A stretch of 64,000 nt of DNA. Source: Frankiales bacterium. GTDB taxonomy: Bacteria > Actinomycetota > Actinomycetes > Mycobacteriales > Geodermatophilaceae. Below the pieces are notes generated by a model. The model was not told the DNA's origin and did not search any database. It worked only from the letters and a program-made list of their open reading frames with translations. The stretch covers positions 1-64,000 of the forward strand of contig JAODNJ010000198.1 in the NCBI GenBank assembly GCA_025465155.1. Direction: 5' to 3'. A program made the translations under genes and the position numbers. Each line of letters starts with the position of its first letter. Positions within the stretch are counted from its first letter, which is position 1. Positions 9,584 to 19,797 of this stretch are shown here, one piece after another.

Positions 9584-10684
9584 CTAGGGTATCCATCTAA
9601 CCGGAGCTGGGCTGGCCAGCCGCTCGCCATGGTCGCCGGGCCGGCGGGCGGTCCAGCGTCGGCGGCTTGCCGCGACTGCCGGGTGGCTGGCGGGGTCGTG
9701 GGGGTCCGCGGGTTGAGCACGAGGTCGCGGTAGCGCACCGGCTCGTGAGCGACGGCGAGCTCGAGGACACGGTAGAAGACCAGGCCGCGGCTGCGGGAGC
9801 GGCGGCGGTTGAAGCGGAAGACGAACTCGTCGAGGTAGCTGGGCAGGTGGGCGTCGTCGGCGGAGCCTTGGTGGGTGCCGAGCAGCCATCGCTTGGCCAG
9901 CGAGGCGACCCGGTGCACGCCGGGCAGCGTCGTGTTCGCCTCTCGGCCGGCGCCAGGCTGCCGCACGTGGGCGTAGCGGCCGGCGGTGGCCGCTCGGTAG
10001 GGCTGCCAGCCGTCGGTGATGACGGTGGCGCCCTCCTCGACGTGGTCGGCGAGGAACGCCCTGAGGGTGTCGGTCTTAGCGTTCGGCAGCACGACCATCC
10101 TGCAGCGCCCGAGTCCGCGGGGCTGGTGGCGCTCCACGGCGATGCCGACCAGCAGCTTCTTGCCCTTGGCCCGGCCACCGCGCAGTCCGGGTTCCTCGCC
10201 GCCGATGTAGGTCTCGTCGACCTCGACCACGCCGGTCAACCGCTCCCGGCCGGGACGAACCAGCACCGAGCGCATGCGGTGCAGCATCGCCCAGGCGGTC
10301 TGGTACGAGCCGATCTCCAGGGATCGCTGCAGGCTCAGCGCCGAGATGCCGTCCTTGGCGGCGGCGAACTGCCAGCACGCGGTGAACCAGACAGTCAGCG
10401 ACGTCCGGGTGCGGTCGAAGATCGTGCCCGCGGTGACCGAGGTGCGCCGCCGCAACCGGAGCACTCAAACCGGCCGTCACCGAGCCGCCAGCCGCCCTGA
10501 CCGCACTCCGGACATACGAAGCCCTCCGGCCAGCGCAGCCACTCCAGGTAGTCCAGGCAGTCCGCGTCGCTGGAGAACCAGGCCAGGAACTCGCCGGTCG
10601 CCGCCGGGTAGTGCAAGCCGGCCGCCGGGCGCTCGACCATGGCCGGCAGCCTACCGATTTACTCGGCTTAGATGGATACCCCAG
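9584..10684. mobile_element. IS1595-family (ISXO2-like transposase) insertion sequence, about 1.1 kb
   Basis: 17-bp TIRs CTAGGGTATCCATCTAA (9584-9600) and CTGGGGTATCCATCTAA (complement of 10668-10684), flanked by 8-bp repeat AGGCGGCT. Confidence 0.8.
9601..10640 (-). pseudogene. IS1595-family (ISXO2-like) transposase, split by a frameshift
   Basis: N-terminal zinc-ribbon ORF 10395-10640 (CLDYLEWLRWPEGFVCPECGQGGWRLGDGRFECSGCG) and main ORF 9571-10464 (RRTSVTAGTIFDRTRTSLTVWF...VEVDETYIGGEEPGLRGGRAKGKKLLVGIAVE...) in different frames; join near 10450. The ORF extends slightly past the left TIR. Confidence 0.75.
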
Positions 10685-10990
10685 AGGCGGCTACAGGGTT
10701 ACCACCAACGGGCGGGATGCTGCGGTGTCAGCAGAGTCCTCGGCGGGACGCGATGGCGCTGGTCCGCGGCCAGGGCAGCCGACCCGGCAGGGGCTGCCGC
10801 GTGCTTTCAGAAGATCAAGGTGCCGACGTGCCCTTGACCTCGTGACGTCGGATCGCCCCCTTCTCTCAAACGGGCGGGCCTCACCGACGCGCACATCCCA
10901 GGAGAGCTGCCGTCTGTTCCGGCCTTGACGGCGTGACGCGGGGAGCGCCGAGCCGGAGGATGGCCGACAGCCTGGTTCGACCCCGCCGGG

Positions 10991-11269
10991 TCAGGCCGTA
11001 GTCGGCAGCGCGCCGACCCACCGCGCATCGACACCCAGCACGCTGGGGAGTCGGTTCAGGCGGGCCTCCAGGAGGTCGACCTGGTCGGCGGCCAGGACGA
11101 CGTCCAGAGTCGTCCGCCAAAGTCCAGCGTCGGCTTCGTCGGCTTCGAAGTGAGTCAGCAGGTAACTGCGCGCGGCCAGCATCGTGAGGATGCGTTGAAC
11201 GCCCTGCACATCCGTGACCATGACGGACAGCTTTGCGCTGCTGGCTGCATGCCCGTGTCGCGGGACCAT
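10991..11269 (-). CDS. small stand-alone ACT-domain protein
   Basis: MVPRHGHAASSAKLSVMVTDVQGVQRILTMLAARSYLLTHFEADEADAGLWRTTLDVVLAADQVDLLEARLNRLPSVLGVDARW; GGAGGTGGGAG upstream of the ATG. Confidence 0.6.
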   Translation of the reverse strand: MVPRHGHAASSAKLSVMVTDVQGVQRILTMLAARSYLLTHFEADEADAGLWRTTLDVVLAADQVDLLEARLNRLPSVLGVDARWVGALPTTA

Positions 11270-11448
11270 CTCCCACCTCCGCGCCTGGTGACTTCGGTGA
11301 TCAGCGATTGCGTTCAGGTGATGTCTTGGACCCACCCGCCGGAAGGTCGGCATCCGCTGGGCCACAGGTGGTCAGCCGCCCGACCATGAGGGTTGTTCAC
11401 GGTTGGAGAAGGCCTGTCGACCGGGACCATCTCTCGGGTGCCGCCCGG

Positions 11449-12612
11449 TCAGTACGAGCGCGGCAGGCCCAGCACGTGCTGCCCGACGTAGGAAAGGATC
11501 ATGTTCGTCGAGATCGGCGCGATCTGGTAAAGACGGGTCTCGCGGAACTTCCGCTCGACGTCGTACTCCTCGGCCATCCCAAAACCACCGTGGTACTGCA
11601 GGGCGCAGTTCGCCGCCTCCCACGACGCCTCGGAGGCCAGGAGCTTGGCCATGTTGGCCTCGGAGCCACAGTCGAGGCCCGCGTCGAACTTGTCGCACCC
11701 GCGCCAGCGCATGAGGTCCGCCGCTTCGATGTTGATGTGGGCGCGGGCGATGGGGAACTGCACACCCTGGTTCGCGCCGATGGGGCGGTCGAAGACAATG
11801 CGCTCGCTCGCGTACCTGCTGACCTTGTCGATGAACCACCGGCCGTCACCGATGCACTCCGCGGCCACCATGAGACGCTCGGCGTTCATGCCGTCCAGGA
11901 TGTAGCGGAAGCCCTTGCCCTCCTCGCCGACGAGCGAGGACGCGGGGATCCGTGTGTTGTCGAAGAAGACCTCGTTTGTCTCGTGGTTGACCATGGTGCG
12001 GATGGGGTTGACGGTGACGCCGTCCAGTGTCCGGAGGTCGATGAGGAAGACCGAGAGACCGTCCGAGCGCTTCTCCACCTTGTCCTTCGGCGTCGTCCGG
12101 GCGAGCAACAGCATCAGGTCGGTGTGCTGGACCCGCGAGATCCACACCTTCTGCCCGTTCACGACGTAGGAGTCCCCGTCGCGCACGGCGGTCGTCTTGA
12201 GCTGGGTGGTGTCTGTTCCTGTGGTCGGCTCGGTCACTGCGAAGGACTGGAGGCGGATGGCCCCGGACGCGATACCGGGGAGGTACTTCTCCTTCTGCTC
12301 CTCGCTGCCGTGTCGCAGCACGGTCCCCATGATGTACATCTGCGCGTGGATGGGGCCGGAGTTGCCGCCGTTGCGGTTGATCTGCTCAAGGACGACCGAC
12401 GCATCGCCCATGTTCAGACCCAGGCCGCCGTACTCCTCGGGTACGAGGGCTCCGAGCAGGCCGGTTTCCGTGAGGGCTTCGACGAACTTCTCTGGATAAA
12501 GGTTGCCCCGCTCGAGCTCACGCCAGTACGTCGCATCGTAGGTTCTGAAGACGTTGTCGATGACGCCCCGTAGGTCGGCCCGGACCTCGGTCTCTGCAAA
12601 AGGAGTACTCAT
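11449..12612 (-). CDS. acyl-CoA dehydrogenase
   Basis: GALVPEEYGGLGLNMGDASVVLEQI; FAVTEPTTGTDTTQLKT; CALQYHGGFGMAEEYDVERKFRETRLYQIAPISTNMILSYVGQHVLGLPRSY. Confidence 0.9.
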   Translation of the reverse strand: MSTPFAETEVRADLRGVIDNVFRTYDATYWRELERGNLYPEKFVEALTETGLLGALVPEEYGGLGLNMGDASVVLEQINRNGGNSGPIHAQMYIMGTVLRHGSEEQKEKYLPGIASGAIRLQSFAVTEPTTGTDTTQLKTTAVRDGDSYVVNGQKVWISRVQHTDLMLLLARTTPKDKVEKRSDGLSVFLIDLRTLDGVTVNPIRTMVNHETNEVFFDNTRIPASSLVGEEGKGFRYILDGMNAERLMVAAECIGDGRWFIDKVSRYASERIVFDRPIGANQGVQFPIARAHINIEAADLMRWRGCDKFDAGLDCGSEANMAKLLASEASWEAANCALQYHGGFGMAEEYDVERKFRETRLYQIAPISTNMILSYVGQHVLGLPRSY

Positions 12613-13118
12613 GAGTTCCCGTCCTCGGTGTCATTTGACTCGAAACGAGGCCCGTGACCGCGCTTGTACACCATGACCGTGCGGTCGTATTGCATGACGA
12701 TTTCGTTTCGCTGGTTGTAACCCTCGGTGTGCACCGTCACGATGCCGGCATGGGGACGAGAGCCAGACTCCCGGACGTCCAGCACGGTGCTGCGCGAACG
12801 GATGGTGTCGCCGTCGAAGACGGGGTTCGGCATCTTGATGTCGTTCCAACCCAGACTCGCCACGACGTTCTGCGAGATGTCGCCGACGCTCTGTCCCGCC
12901 ACGATCGAGAGCGTCAGCGTGGCGACGACCAGCGGCCGGCCAAACTCGGTCTTCTTGGCGTACTCGTGATCGAAGTGAATGGGGGCCGTGTTCTGGCTCA
13001 ACAGGGTGAACCAGATGTTGTCGGTGGTGGTCACCGTCCGGCCGAGCGAATGCTCGAACACGTCCCCGACCACGAAGTCCTCGAAGTAGTTCCCGTGCTC
13101 ACCAGTGTGTGTGACCAT
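12609..13118 (-). CDS. MaoC-family (R)-hydratase / mesaconyl-CoA hydratase-like
   Basis: MVTHTGEHGNYFEDFVVGDVFEHSLGRTVTTTDNIWFTLLSQNTAPIHFDHEYAKKTEFGRPLV. Confidence 0.85.
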   Translation of the reverse strand: MVTHTGEHGNYFEDFVVGDVFEHSLGRTVTTTDNIWFTLLSQNTAPIHFDHEYAKKTEFGRPLVVATLTLSIVAGQSVGDISQNVVASLGWNDIKMPNPVFDGDTIRSRSTVLDVRESGSRPHAGIVTVHTEGYNQRNEIVMQYDRTVMVYKRGHGPRFESNDTEDGNS

Positions 13119-13119
13119 T

Positions 13120-14301
13120 TCAACTCCGCTCTCGATCGTGCGCGACGTTTGCCAGGCCGCCCTGCCCGTCCAGACCGAGCCAATCGAGGATCTGCTGGCT
13201 GTGCTGGCCAACGGACGGGACTGGTCCGTACTCGTGCACCTCATCCGGTGCCCACGGAGGCCTCATGGTCTTAATCGGCCCCACCTCGGTCGAGACAGGG
13301 ACCCAACGGTCGCGTGCGCGGAGCTGGACATGGTTCTCCAAGTCCTCGATCCGATTGAGCCGCGCATTGGCGATTCCTGCCTCGTCCAATCGCTCCGCCA
13401 CCGACTTCCGATCCAACCCGTTGAGCGAGGTGTTGATGATCTCGGTCAGGGCTTCGATGTTCTGCACACGCAAGACGTTGCTGGCGAATCGTTCATCGTC
13501 TTCCAGCTGCGGCTGTTCGAGTACGTCTGCGCAGAACCGAGCCCATTCGAAGCGGTTCTGGATAGCCAAGAGGATCTCGCCGTCGCTCGTGGCGAAGGCT
13601 CCGTAGGGAGCGATCGTGGCGTGGTTTGCCCCCATTCGCTGCGGCGCTTCTCCACCATGGATGGTGTACAGCAGGGGGTAGCCCAGCCACTCCGTCAAGG
13701 AGTCGAACAACGACACGTCGACAGTCAGTGCCTGCCCAGTGCGGGTGCGGTGATGGATGGCCGCGAGCGTGCTGGCGTAGACGTACATACCAGCCGAGAT
13801 GTCAGCGATCGAGATGCCGACCTTTGCCGGGTGGTCCTCTGTACCCGTCAGCGAGATGAGCCCGGTCTCCCCCTGGACGAGGAGGTCGTAGGCCTTGGCG
13901 TCGGCCATCGGGCCGGACCCGTAGCCGGAAACCGAGCCGCTGATCAGTTGAGGGAACTGTGACCTCAGCGTCGATGAGTCGAGCCCTTGCCGCTTCGCGG
14001 CCGCGGGCGAGATGTTGTGCAGGAAGACGTCGGCCCGCTCGAGCAGCGCATCGAGGACGAGGCGCCCCTCGGGGCTCTTGAAGTCGAGCTCGAGCGACTC
14101 CTTGCCGCGATTCAGCCAGATAAAGGCGCTCGAGAGCCCGTGCACCACGTCGTCATACTGGCGCGCGAAGTCGCCGGAACCGGACCGCTCGACCTTGATG
14201 ACGCGGGCACCCAGGTCTGCCAGCTGACGTGTCGCGAACGGTACGGCGACAGCCTGCTCGACGGCGACCACGACCACCCCGTCGAGGGGTTTGAGCGTCA
14301 C
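13120..14301 (-). CDS. CaiB/BaiF family (class III) CoA-transferase
   Basis: MTLKPLDGVVVVAVEQAVAVPFATRQLADLGARVIKVERSGSGDFARQYDDVVHGLSSAFIWLNRGKESLELDFKSPEGR. Confidence 0.9.
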   Translation of the reverse strand: MTLKPLDGVVVVAVEQAVAVPFATRQLADLGARVIKVERSGSGDFARQYDDVVHGLSSAFIWLNRGKESLELDFKSPEGRLVLDALLERADVFLHNISPAAAKRQGLDSSTLRSQFPQLISGSVSGYGSGPMADAKAYDLLVQGETGLISLTGTEDHPAKVGISIADISAGMYVYASTLAAIHHRTRTGQALTVDVSLFDSLTEWLGYPLLYTIHGGEAPQRMGANHATIAPYGAFATSDGEILLAIQNRFEWARFCADVLEQPQLEDDERFASNVLRVQNIEALTEIINTSLNGLDRKSVAERLDEAGIANARLNRIEDLENHVQLRARDRWVPVSTEVGPIKTMRPPWAPDEVHEYGPVPSVGQHSQQILDWLGLDGQGGLANVAHDRERS

Positions 14302-14688
14302 GGAGCAGTCTCCCGCTCCGTGCTCTCCCTGGCTGCGACAACGGTCGCCGATGCCCCGTCACCGGGAGGGAGTCGAGGCGTGGATGTGCTGATCACCCTT
14401 CGCCTGTTCCGTCTAACGGCACGGTGTTCCACGCCGATATTCTGTAACGGCCATCGCGGGGATGTCAAGAAGTCGAGGGATGGCCGTGTCAGCTGGCCAA
14501 CTCCTCACGGAGGCAGCGACCGGGCTAGCCGATGGACACGACCAGGCGCGCAGTAGGCGATCTGATGGGCGGGAGGGGTCCACGTGTCGGTGAGCCGTCG
14601 GAACCCATGCGTCCGTGCACTCGCCTCCGGGACCCGATCACTCGGGCGAGTCAGACGGACTCGTGAACGGGCTGATGGTGTTCCGTTC

Positions 14689-14705
14689 GTGCCACTAAGT
14701 GGCAC
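14689..14705. promoter_or_regulatory. 17-bp palindrome GTGCCACTAAGTGGCAC upstream of the IclR regulator
   Basis: Perfect 8+1+8 dyad 57 bp upstream of ATG 14762. Confidence 0.55.
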
Positions 14706-14761
14706 ACTGAGCTCGTGGCATGACAGCCCGATCCGTCGGACTGTGCCGAGAGGAGTCAGCG

Positions 14762-15541
14762 ATGAGCGATCCGGTGTCCGGAGCGATCCAGAGTGTGCTC
14801 AACGCATTCCGGATCCTCGAGACGGTCGGCGACAAACAGCCGGTAGGGGTGTCCGAACTCGCTCGCCACGTCGGTCTGCCGAAGAGCTCTGTGCAGCGGG
14901 CGCTGCGCACCCTTGACCAGGCCGGCTGGATCCGGCCCGTTGAGTCGGACCACACCCGGTGGGAGCTGACGTCTCGGCTGCTCGCGATCTCGCTCGGGGC
15001 GTTCGCGGAGTACTCGCTGAAGGACTACGCCGAGCCGGCCATGGACGAGTTGCGCCGGCGCACCGGGGAGACCATCCACCTGGTGTCGTTCGACGGGGAC
15101 AGCGGACTCGTGATCCATCGGCTGGACAGCAGTCAGTCGGTCCGTGCGTTCGTCGCCGTCGGTAGTCGCTCTCCACTGCATGCGACCGCCAGTGGGCAGG
15201 CGATCCTGGCATTCCTGCCCGAGCCGCGCGTTCGTCAGATCGTTTCTCGCGGCCTCGACCAGTACACGAGCGCGACCATCACGAATGCCGAGACGATCCT
15301 CGAGCGGTTGGAGGTCGTGCGCGAGCGAGGCTATGCGGTCAACGTGGGTGAATGGCGTCCGGAGGTGGCCTCCATCTCGGCGCCCATCCTGTCCGTCGAG
15401 AAGCAGGCCATCGGCGCGATGACGATCTCGATCCCGGTGAGCCGGTTCAGTGAGGACATCGCGCAGAAGTACGGCGGCTGGGCGCACGAGCTCGCCCAGG
15501 GGATCGTCGGCTTTAGTCGCGACGGTCGCCACGTGGCGTGA
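14762..15541 (+). CDS. IclR-family transcriptional regulator
   Basis: SGAIQSVLNAFRILETVGDKQPVGVSELARHVGLPKSSVQRALRTLDQAGWIRP plus IclR effector domain (LHATASGQAILAFLPE). Confidence 0.9.
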   Translation: MSDPVSGAIQSVLNAFRILETVGDKQPVGVSELARHVGLPKSSVQRALRTLDQAGWIRPVESDHTRWELTSRLLAISLGAFAEYSLKDYAEPAMDELRRRTGETIHLVSFDGDSGLVIHRLDSSQSVRAFVAVGSRSPLHATASGQAILAFLPEPRVRQIVSRGLDQYTSATITNAETILERLEVVRERGYAVNVGEWRPEVASISAPILSVEKQAIGAMTISIPVSRFSEDIAQKYGGWAHELAQGIVGFSRDGRHVA

Positions 15542-15977
15542 CGTTGACGTAGGAGCCTCCGTCCGGAACGCCGGTGGGCCGACGTCGGCTGCCGGTCGTG
15601 TCACGGTGTGCGCCTCGCTGCTGCTGGATCTGCCGGGTGCCGCACCCGGCTGAGCGGGACCTGCACAACGGTGGCTGGTGAGGCGCCGTAGCTGGCCGCC
15701 CGACGTGACCGCACCCGCGCGTGCCGAGCCGGTTGTAGGTGGCGCCGCCATGCGGGGGACACAGTTGATCGACAGGACCCTTGCCATCCGGTGGTGTGCA
15801 TCACTATGGTCGCGGCACGACGTTCCGCCTGGCGGTGCAGTGCAGGGTCTGACGATACGAGCATTCATCGCTGGATCCCGACAGAGCAGCAGTGCATGGG
15901 GACCGACCTGTCATGCGAGCGGCCGCCCTCGTGAGTGTCGACGTCCCCGACAGATTTCCTTCACCCCTGGAGAGACA

Positions 15978-17162
15978 GTGCAGTCCTCACGCAACTACAC
16001 CCGCCGTGCCGGGCTGGCCATCGCCGCGGTCGGCGTCCTCCTGACCGCTGCCGCCTGCGGCGGTGCCGGCGACGCCGCCGGCGGCGGCAGCAGCACGTAC
16101 CCCGTGGGGACCGTCATCCCCCTGTCGGGCGTCAACCAGCTCTACGGCGAGAACTACCGGGACGCCATCGACCTCTGCACCGACTACGCGAACAAGGACC
16201 TCGGCCTGAAGGGCCAGATCAAGGTGGAGCACACCGACGGCCAGGGACTGCCCGGGCCCTCCGTCACGGCCATGAACCAGGTCGTCAACGTCAACGACGC
16301 CGTCGCGGTGCTCACCGGCTTCAGCGCGCCGACCAAGGCGCTGGCGCCGATCGCCAACCAGCGGAAGGTCCCACTCTTCAACGGGGGGGCGAGCTCCCCG
16401 GACCTGCAGGGCCTGGGCGACTACGTCTTCAACAACATCCCACTGGCCGACCAACAGATCCCGGCCTCCGTCGGGTACGTGGTTGACAAGCTCAAGGGGC
16501 GCAACTGGTTCGTCCTGAAGTCGACCGAGACGCTTGGCGCGAGCGTCCTCAAGGCGCTCCAAGTAGCGGTGCCCGACGCGGGCGGCAAGATCGTCGGCAC
16601 GGCCGAGGTCGCGGCCGACGCGACGGACTTCGGTGCTCAGGTCGCCGCGATCCGGGGCGCCGGCCCCGACGTGGTCTTCCTCGCCACGACCGCCGGCGGC
16701 GCCATCCCTACCATCATCCGGCAAATCCGTGACGCAGGCATCGACGCGCAGCTGGTCGGTTACTCCGGCATGGACATCCCCGAGGTCCTGGCCGAGCCCG
16801 GCGCCGAGGGGTTCCTGATCACCTCGCAGAGCATCGACTACGACCTCAAGCAGCCGCTGACGCAGTACTTCGTCAAGGCGTACGCGAAGGAGCACCCCGG
16901 TAAGCAGCCGACGGGCCTGCAGGCGAACTACTGCAGTCAGATGTCGATCATCGGTACCGCTATCGCGTCGCTGGAGAAGAAGGGCGACGAGGTCACCGGA
17001 GAGAACGTCATGAAGGAGATCCGCGCGATCGGCACCTTCGACGTCGTCGGCGGTTCGGTCACCTTCCAGAAGGACGGCACGGTGAGCCTGCCGATCGACG
17101 TGCGCCAGCTCAAGGACGGCGCCATGCAGGTCGTCGACACCTACACCCCCGAGACGAAGTGA
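15978..17162 (+). CDS. branched-chain amino acid-type ABC transporter substrate-binding lipoprotein
   Basis: GTG start, lipobox LLTAAACGG; VIPLSGVNQLYGENYRDAIDL; periplasmic-binding fold. Confidence 0.88.
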   Translation: MQSSRNYTRRAGLAIAAVGVLLTAAACGGAGDAAGGGSSTYPVGTVIPLSGVNQLYGENYRDAIDLCTDYANKDLGLKGQIKVEHTDGQGLPGPSVTAMNQVVNVNDAVAVLTGFSAPTKALAPIANQRKVPLFNGGASSPDLQGLGDYVFNNIPLADQQIPASVGYVVDKLKGRNWFVLKSTETLGASVLKALQVAVPDAGGKIVGTAEVAADATDFGAQVAAIRGAGPDVVFLATTAGGAIPTIIRQIRDAGIDAQLVGYSGMDIPEVLAEPGAEGFLITSQSIDYDLKQPLTQYFVKAYAKEHPGKQPTGLQANYCSQMSIIGTAIASLEKKGDEVTGENVMKEIRAIGTFDVVGGSVTFQKDGTVSLPIDVRQLKDGAMQVVDTYTPETK

Positions 17163-17197
17163 GGTCCGGTAGGTCCGGCGGGGGAGGGGTGCGCTAG

Positions 17198-18055
17198 GTG
17201 CTCGCACTGCAGCTGCTGGTGAACGGGATCGCCGTGGGTGCGCTGTACGCCCTCGCAGCCGTCGGCGTGGCGCTGATCTTCTGGACGACCCGGGTGTTCC
17301 ACATCGCGCACGGGGCCACGTACCTCATCGCCGCGTACACGTTCGTGTCGCTCCACGGCAACTCGGTGCTGCTGGCGTTGGTCGGGAGCACCCTGGCCGC
17401 CGCCGTCTTCGGGTGGGGGATGAACAAGTTCGTCTACCGCCCGATCCAGCGGTCCCGGGAGTCGTTCTTCACCCTGTTCGTGGCCTCCTTCGGGACGCTG
17501 ATCATCGTCGCCAACGTGATCTCGCTCTGGGCGGGGTCAGGGCCGAAGGCGCTCCCGCCCCCTTTCGGGCGGGTGCAAATCGGGTTCCTACAGGTCACCT
17601 GGGTGGCGATCATCGCGATCGTTGTCGCCGTGGTGTTCCTTCTCGGCCTGCAGTTCTTCCTGGAGAAGACCGAGACCGGCGTCGGCCTGCGGGCCATGGC
17701 GGACGACGTCGAGCTGGTCGACCTGTTGGGGCTGAACCGGCGGCGGTACGCGACCGTCGCGCTCATCCTCGGGTCCGTCCTCGTGGTTCCGGCGGCGATC
17801 CTCACGACGTACGTCCAGGGGCTGACACCGCAGGCCGGTCTGCGGATCGCGACGATCGCGTTGATCGTCTCGATCGCCGGTGGCGTCGGCAGTCTGGCCG
17901 GCGCGGTGGTGAGCGCGATCCTGCTGGGGGTTGTGGAGAACGTGTCGACCCTCTACGTCAACGCCTCCTGGGGGACCGCGGTCGGTTTCAGCGTCCTGCT
18001 GGCGATCCTCGTCTTCCGTCCGTCCGGCGTCATCCCGCGGCCCTCCGCGACCTAG
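17198..18055 (+). CDS. LivH-type ABC transporter permease
   Basis: QLLVNGIAVGALYALAAVGVALIFWTTRVFHIAHGATYLI. Confidence 0.9.
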   Translation: MLALQLLVNGIAVGALYALAAVGVALIFWTTRVFHIAHGATYLIAAYTFVSLHGNSVLLALVGSTLAAAVFGWGMNKFVYRPIQRSRESFFTLFVASFGTLIIVANVISLWAGSGPKALPPPFGRVQIGFLQVTWVAIIAIVVAVVFLLGLQFFLEKTETGVGLRAMADDVELVDLLGLNRRRYATVALILGSVLVVPAAILTTYVQGLTPQAGLRIATIALIVSIAGGVGSLAGAVVSAILLGVVENVSTLYVNASWGTAVGFSVLLAILVFRPSGVIPRPSAT

Positions 18056-18079
18056 CCCGCACCGAGGAGGTGGCAGAGC

Positions 18080-19066
18080 ATGCTGCAATTCACGATCAAC
18101 CTGCTCATCATGGCGTCGATCGCGGCGATCGTCGCTAGTTCGCTCAACCTGCTGATCGGGTACACCGGAGTGTTCTCGATCGCGCACGCCATCTTCTATG
18201 GTGTCGGCGCCTACGCGACGGCGCTGGTCTCCCTGCACTGGGGGAGCTCGCTACTGCTGGCACTCGTCGTGGCACTGGTTAGTTCCGGGGTCCTCTCTGT
18301 TCTGCTGGCGCTGCCGGCGGCGAGGGTCACCGGTGAGTACTTCGTCGTGGTGTCGCTCGCGTTCGCCCTGGTCGCGTCCACGGTGTTCGCGCAGTGGACG
18401 CCCGTGACGGGTGGGCCGGCGGGCCTGGTCGGCATCTCACGAGCCACGCTGTTCGGGATCGGCCTGAACTCGAACGAGTCCTACCTGGTCCTCTCGCTGG
18501 CCCTGCTCGCCCTCGTGACGGTGATCCTGTACGTGCTCATCCGGCACACGCCGCTCGGCCGGTCGCTGCAGGCCTTGCGGGACGATCCGCTCGCTGCCCA
18601 AGCGCTGGGGAAGAACCCGTTCCGGTTGCGGCTGACCGCAGTCGTCATCTCGGCAGCGCTGGCCTCTACCGGCGGCGTGGTCTACGCGGGGTACATCGCC
18701 TTCGTCAACGCGGACGGCTTCGGCGAGCAAGGTGGGGTGCTCTTCATGGCTATGGTCATCCTCGGCGGAGCAGGCACCCTGTCGGGCCCCATCATCGGCG
18801 CCTTCTTCATCACCCTGTTCCCCGCGCTGCTGGAGTTCGCCGATCTGCCTAGTCAGGCAAAGGGACCGCTGGAGCAGATCATCTACGGTGCGGCGCTTGT
18901 GCTGCTCATGCTGGTCCGCCCCTCGGGCATCGCTGGCATATTCTCCGCGCTCTCACCGGGTCACTGGCGCAGGGCGCGCGCAGTGGCGGGTGCCGATGCC
19001 GGGCGGCAGCCGGTCACCGGTGTACCGGTCCCCGGCGAGTACACCCCCACCGGGGGTGCGGCGTGA
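18080..19066 (+). CDS. LivM-type ABC transporter permease
   Basis: LNLLIGYTGVFSIAHAIFYGVGAYATALVSLHWG; LRDDPLAAQALGKNPFRLRL. Confidence 0.9.
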   Translation: MLQFTINLLIMASIAAIVASSLNLLIGYTGVFSIAHAIFYGVGAYATALVSLHWGSSLLLALVVALVSSGVLSVLLALPAARVTGEYFVVVSLAFALVASTVFAQWTPVTGGPAGLVGISRATLFGIGLNSNESYLVLSLALLALVTVILYVLIRHTPLGRSLQALRDDPLAAQALGKNPFRLRLTAVVISAALASTGGVVYAGYIAFVNADGFGEQGGVLFMAMVILGGAGTLSGPIIGAFFITLFPALLEFADLPSQAKGPLEQIIYGAALVLLMLVRPSGIAGIFSALSPGHWRRARAVAGADAGRQPVTGVPVPGEYTPTGGAA

Positions 19067-19797
19067 CGTCCCCGATGTTGGAACTGACCGGAGTGAAGAA
19101 GTCGTTCGGCGGCAACCACGTCATCCCGGGTCTCGACCTCACGCTCAACGCGGGCGAGGTCACGGCCCTGATCGGCCCGAACGGGGCGGGGAAGACGACG
19201 ATCTTCAACCTCATCACCGGCTTCCTCCGGCCTGACGAGGGACAGGTGGTCTACAAGGGCGAGAACCTCCACGGTGTGACGCCGGAGGGCATCTTCCGCA
19301 AGGGACTGGTCCGGACCTTCCAGGAGGTGCGGGTCTTCGGTGGCATCACCGTCCTGGAGAACGTGCTGGTCGGGCGGGAGCACGGCTTCCGGTCGTGGCG
19401 CGCGACGAAGCGCAACACGGCGGCGGCCATGGAGACGCTGCAGCTCGTGGGTCTCGATCGGAAGGTCCACGTCATGGCCCGTGACCTGTCCTACGCAGAG
19501 CAGAAGTTCCTCAGCCTGGCCCGGGTCCTGGCGTCGGATGCGGAGTTGCTGCTGCTGGACGAGCCGACGTCCGGGCTCGATGGCCGGTCGCTGGATCTCG
19601 TGACCGCGCTCATCCCGCGGCTGCACGAGATGGGTCGAACAGTGCTGATCATCGAGCACAACCTGGACGTCGTCCGGTCCATCGCCGAACGCATCGTGTT
19701 CCTCGAGAGCGGCCGCGTGATCGCGACCGGCACGGGGGACGAGCTGTTCGCGCGCCAGGACCTGGCCGACATCTACTTTGGCGGAGGGGTGCAGTGA
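19063..19797 (+). CDS. LivG-type ABC transporter ATP-binding protein
   Basis: LIGPNGAGKTTIFNLITGFLRPDEG; LLLLDEPTSGLD. Confidence 0.9.
   Translation: MTSPMLELTGVKKSFGGNHVIPGLDLTLNAGEVTALIGPNGAGKTTIFNLITGFLRPDEGQVVYKGENLHGVTPEGIFRKGLVRTFQEVRVFGGITVLENVLVGREHGFRSWRATKRNTAAAMETLQLVGLDRKVHVMARDLSYAEQKFLSLARVLASDAELLLLDEPTSGLDGRSLDLVTALIPRLHEMGRTVLIIEHNLDVVRSIAERIVFLESGRVIATGTGDELFARQDLADIYFGGGVQ

Noticed and set aside
9420-10840. Similar AAGATCAAG(G)TGCCG strings on either side of the IS1595 element, as a possible oriT or att repeat
   Set aside because: Only ~15 nt of loose similarity in opposite orientations; insufficient evidence.
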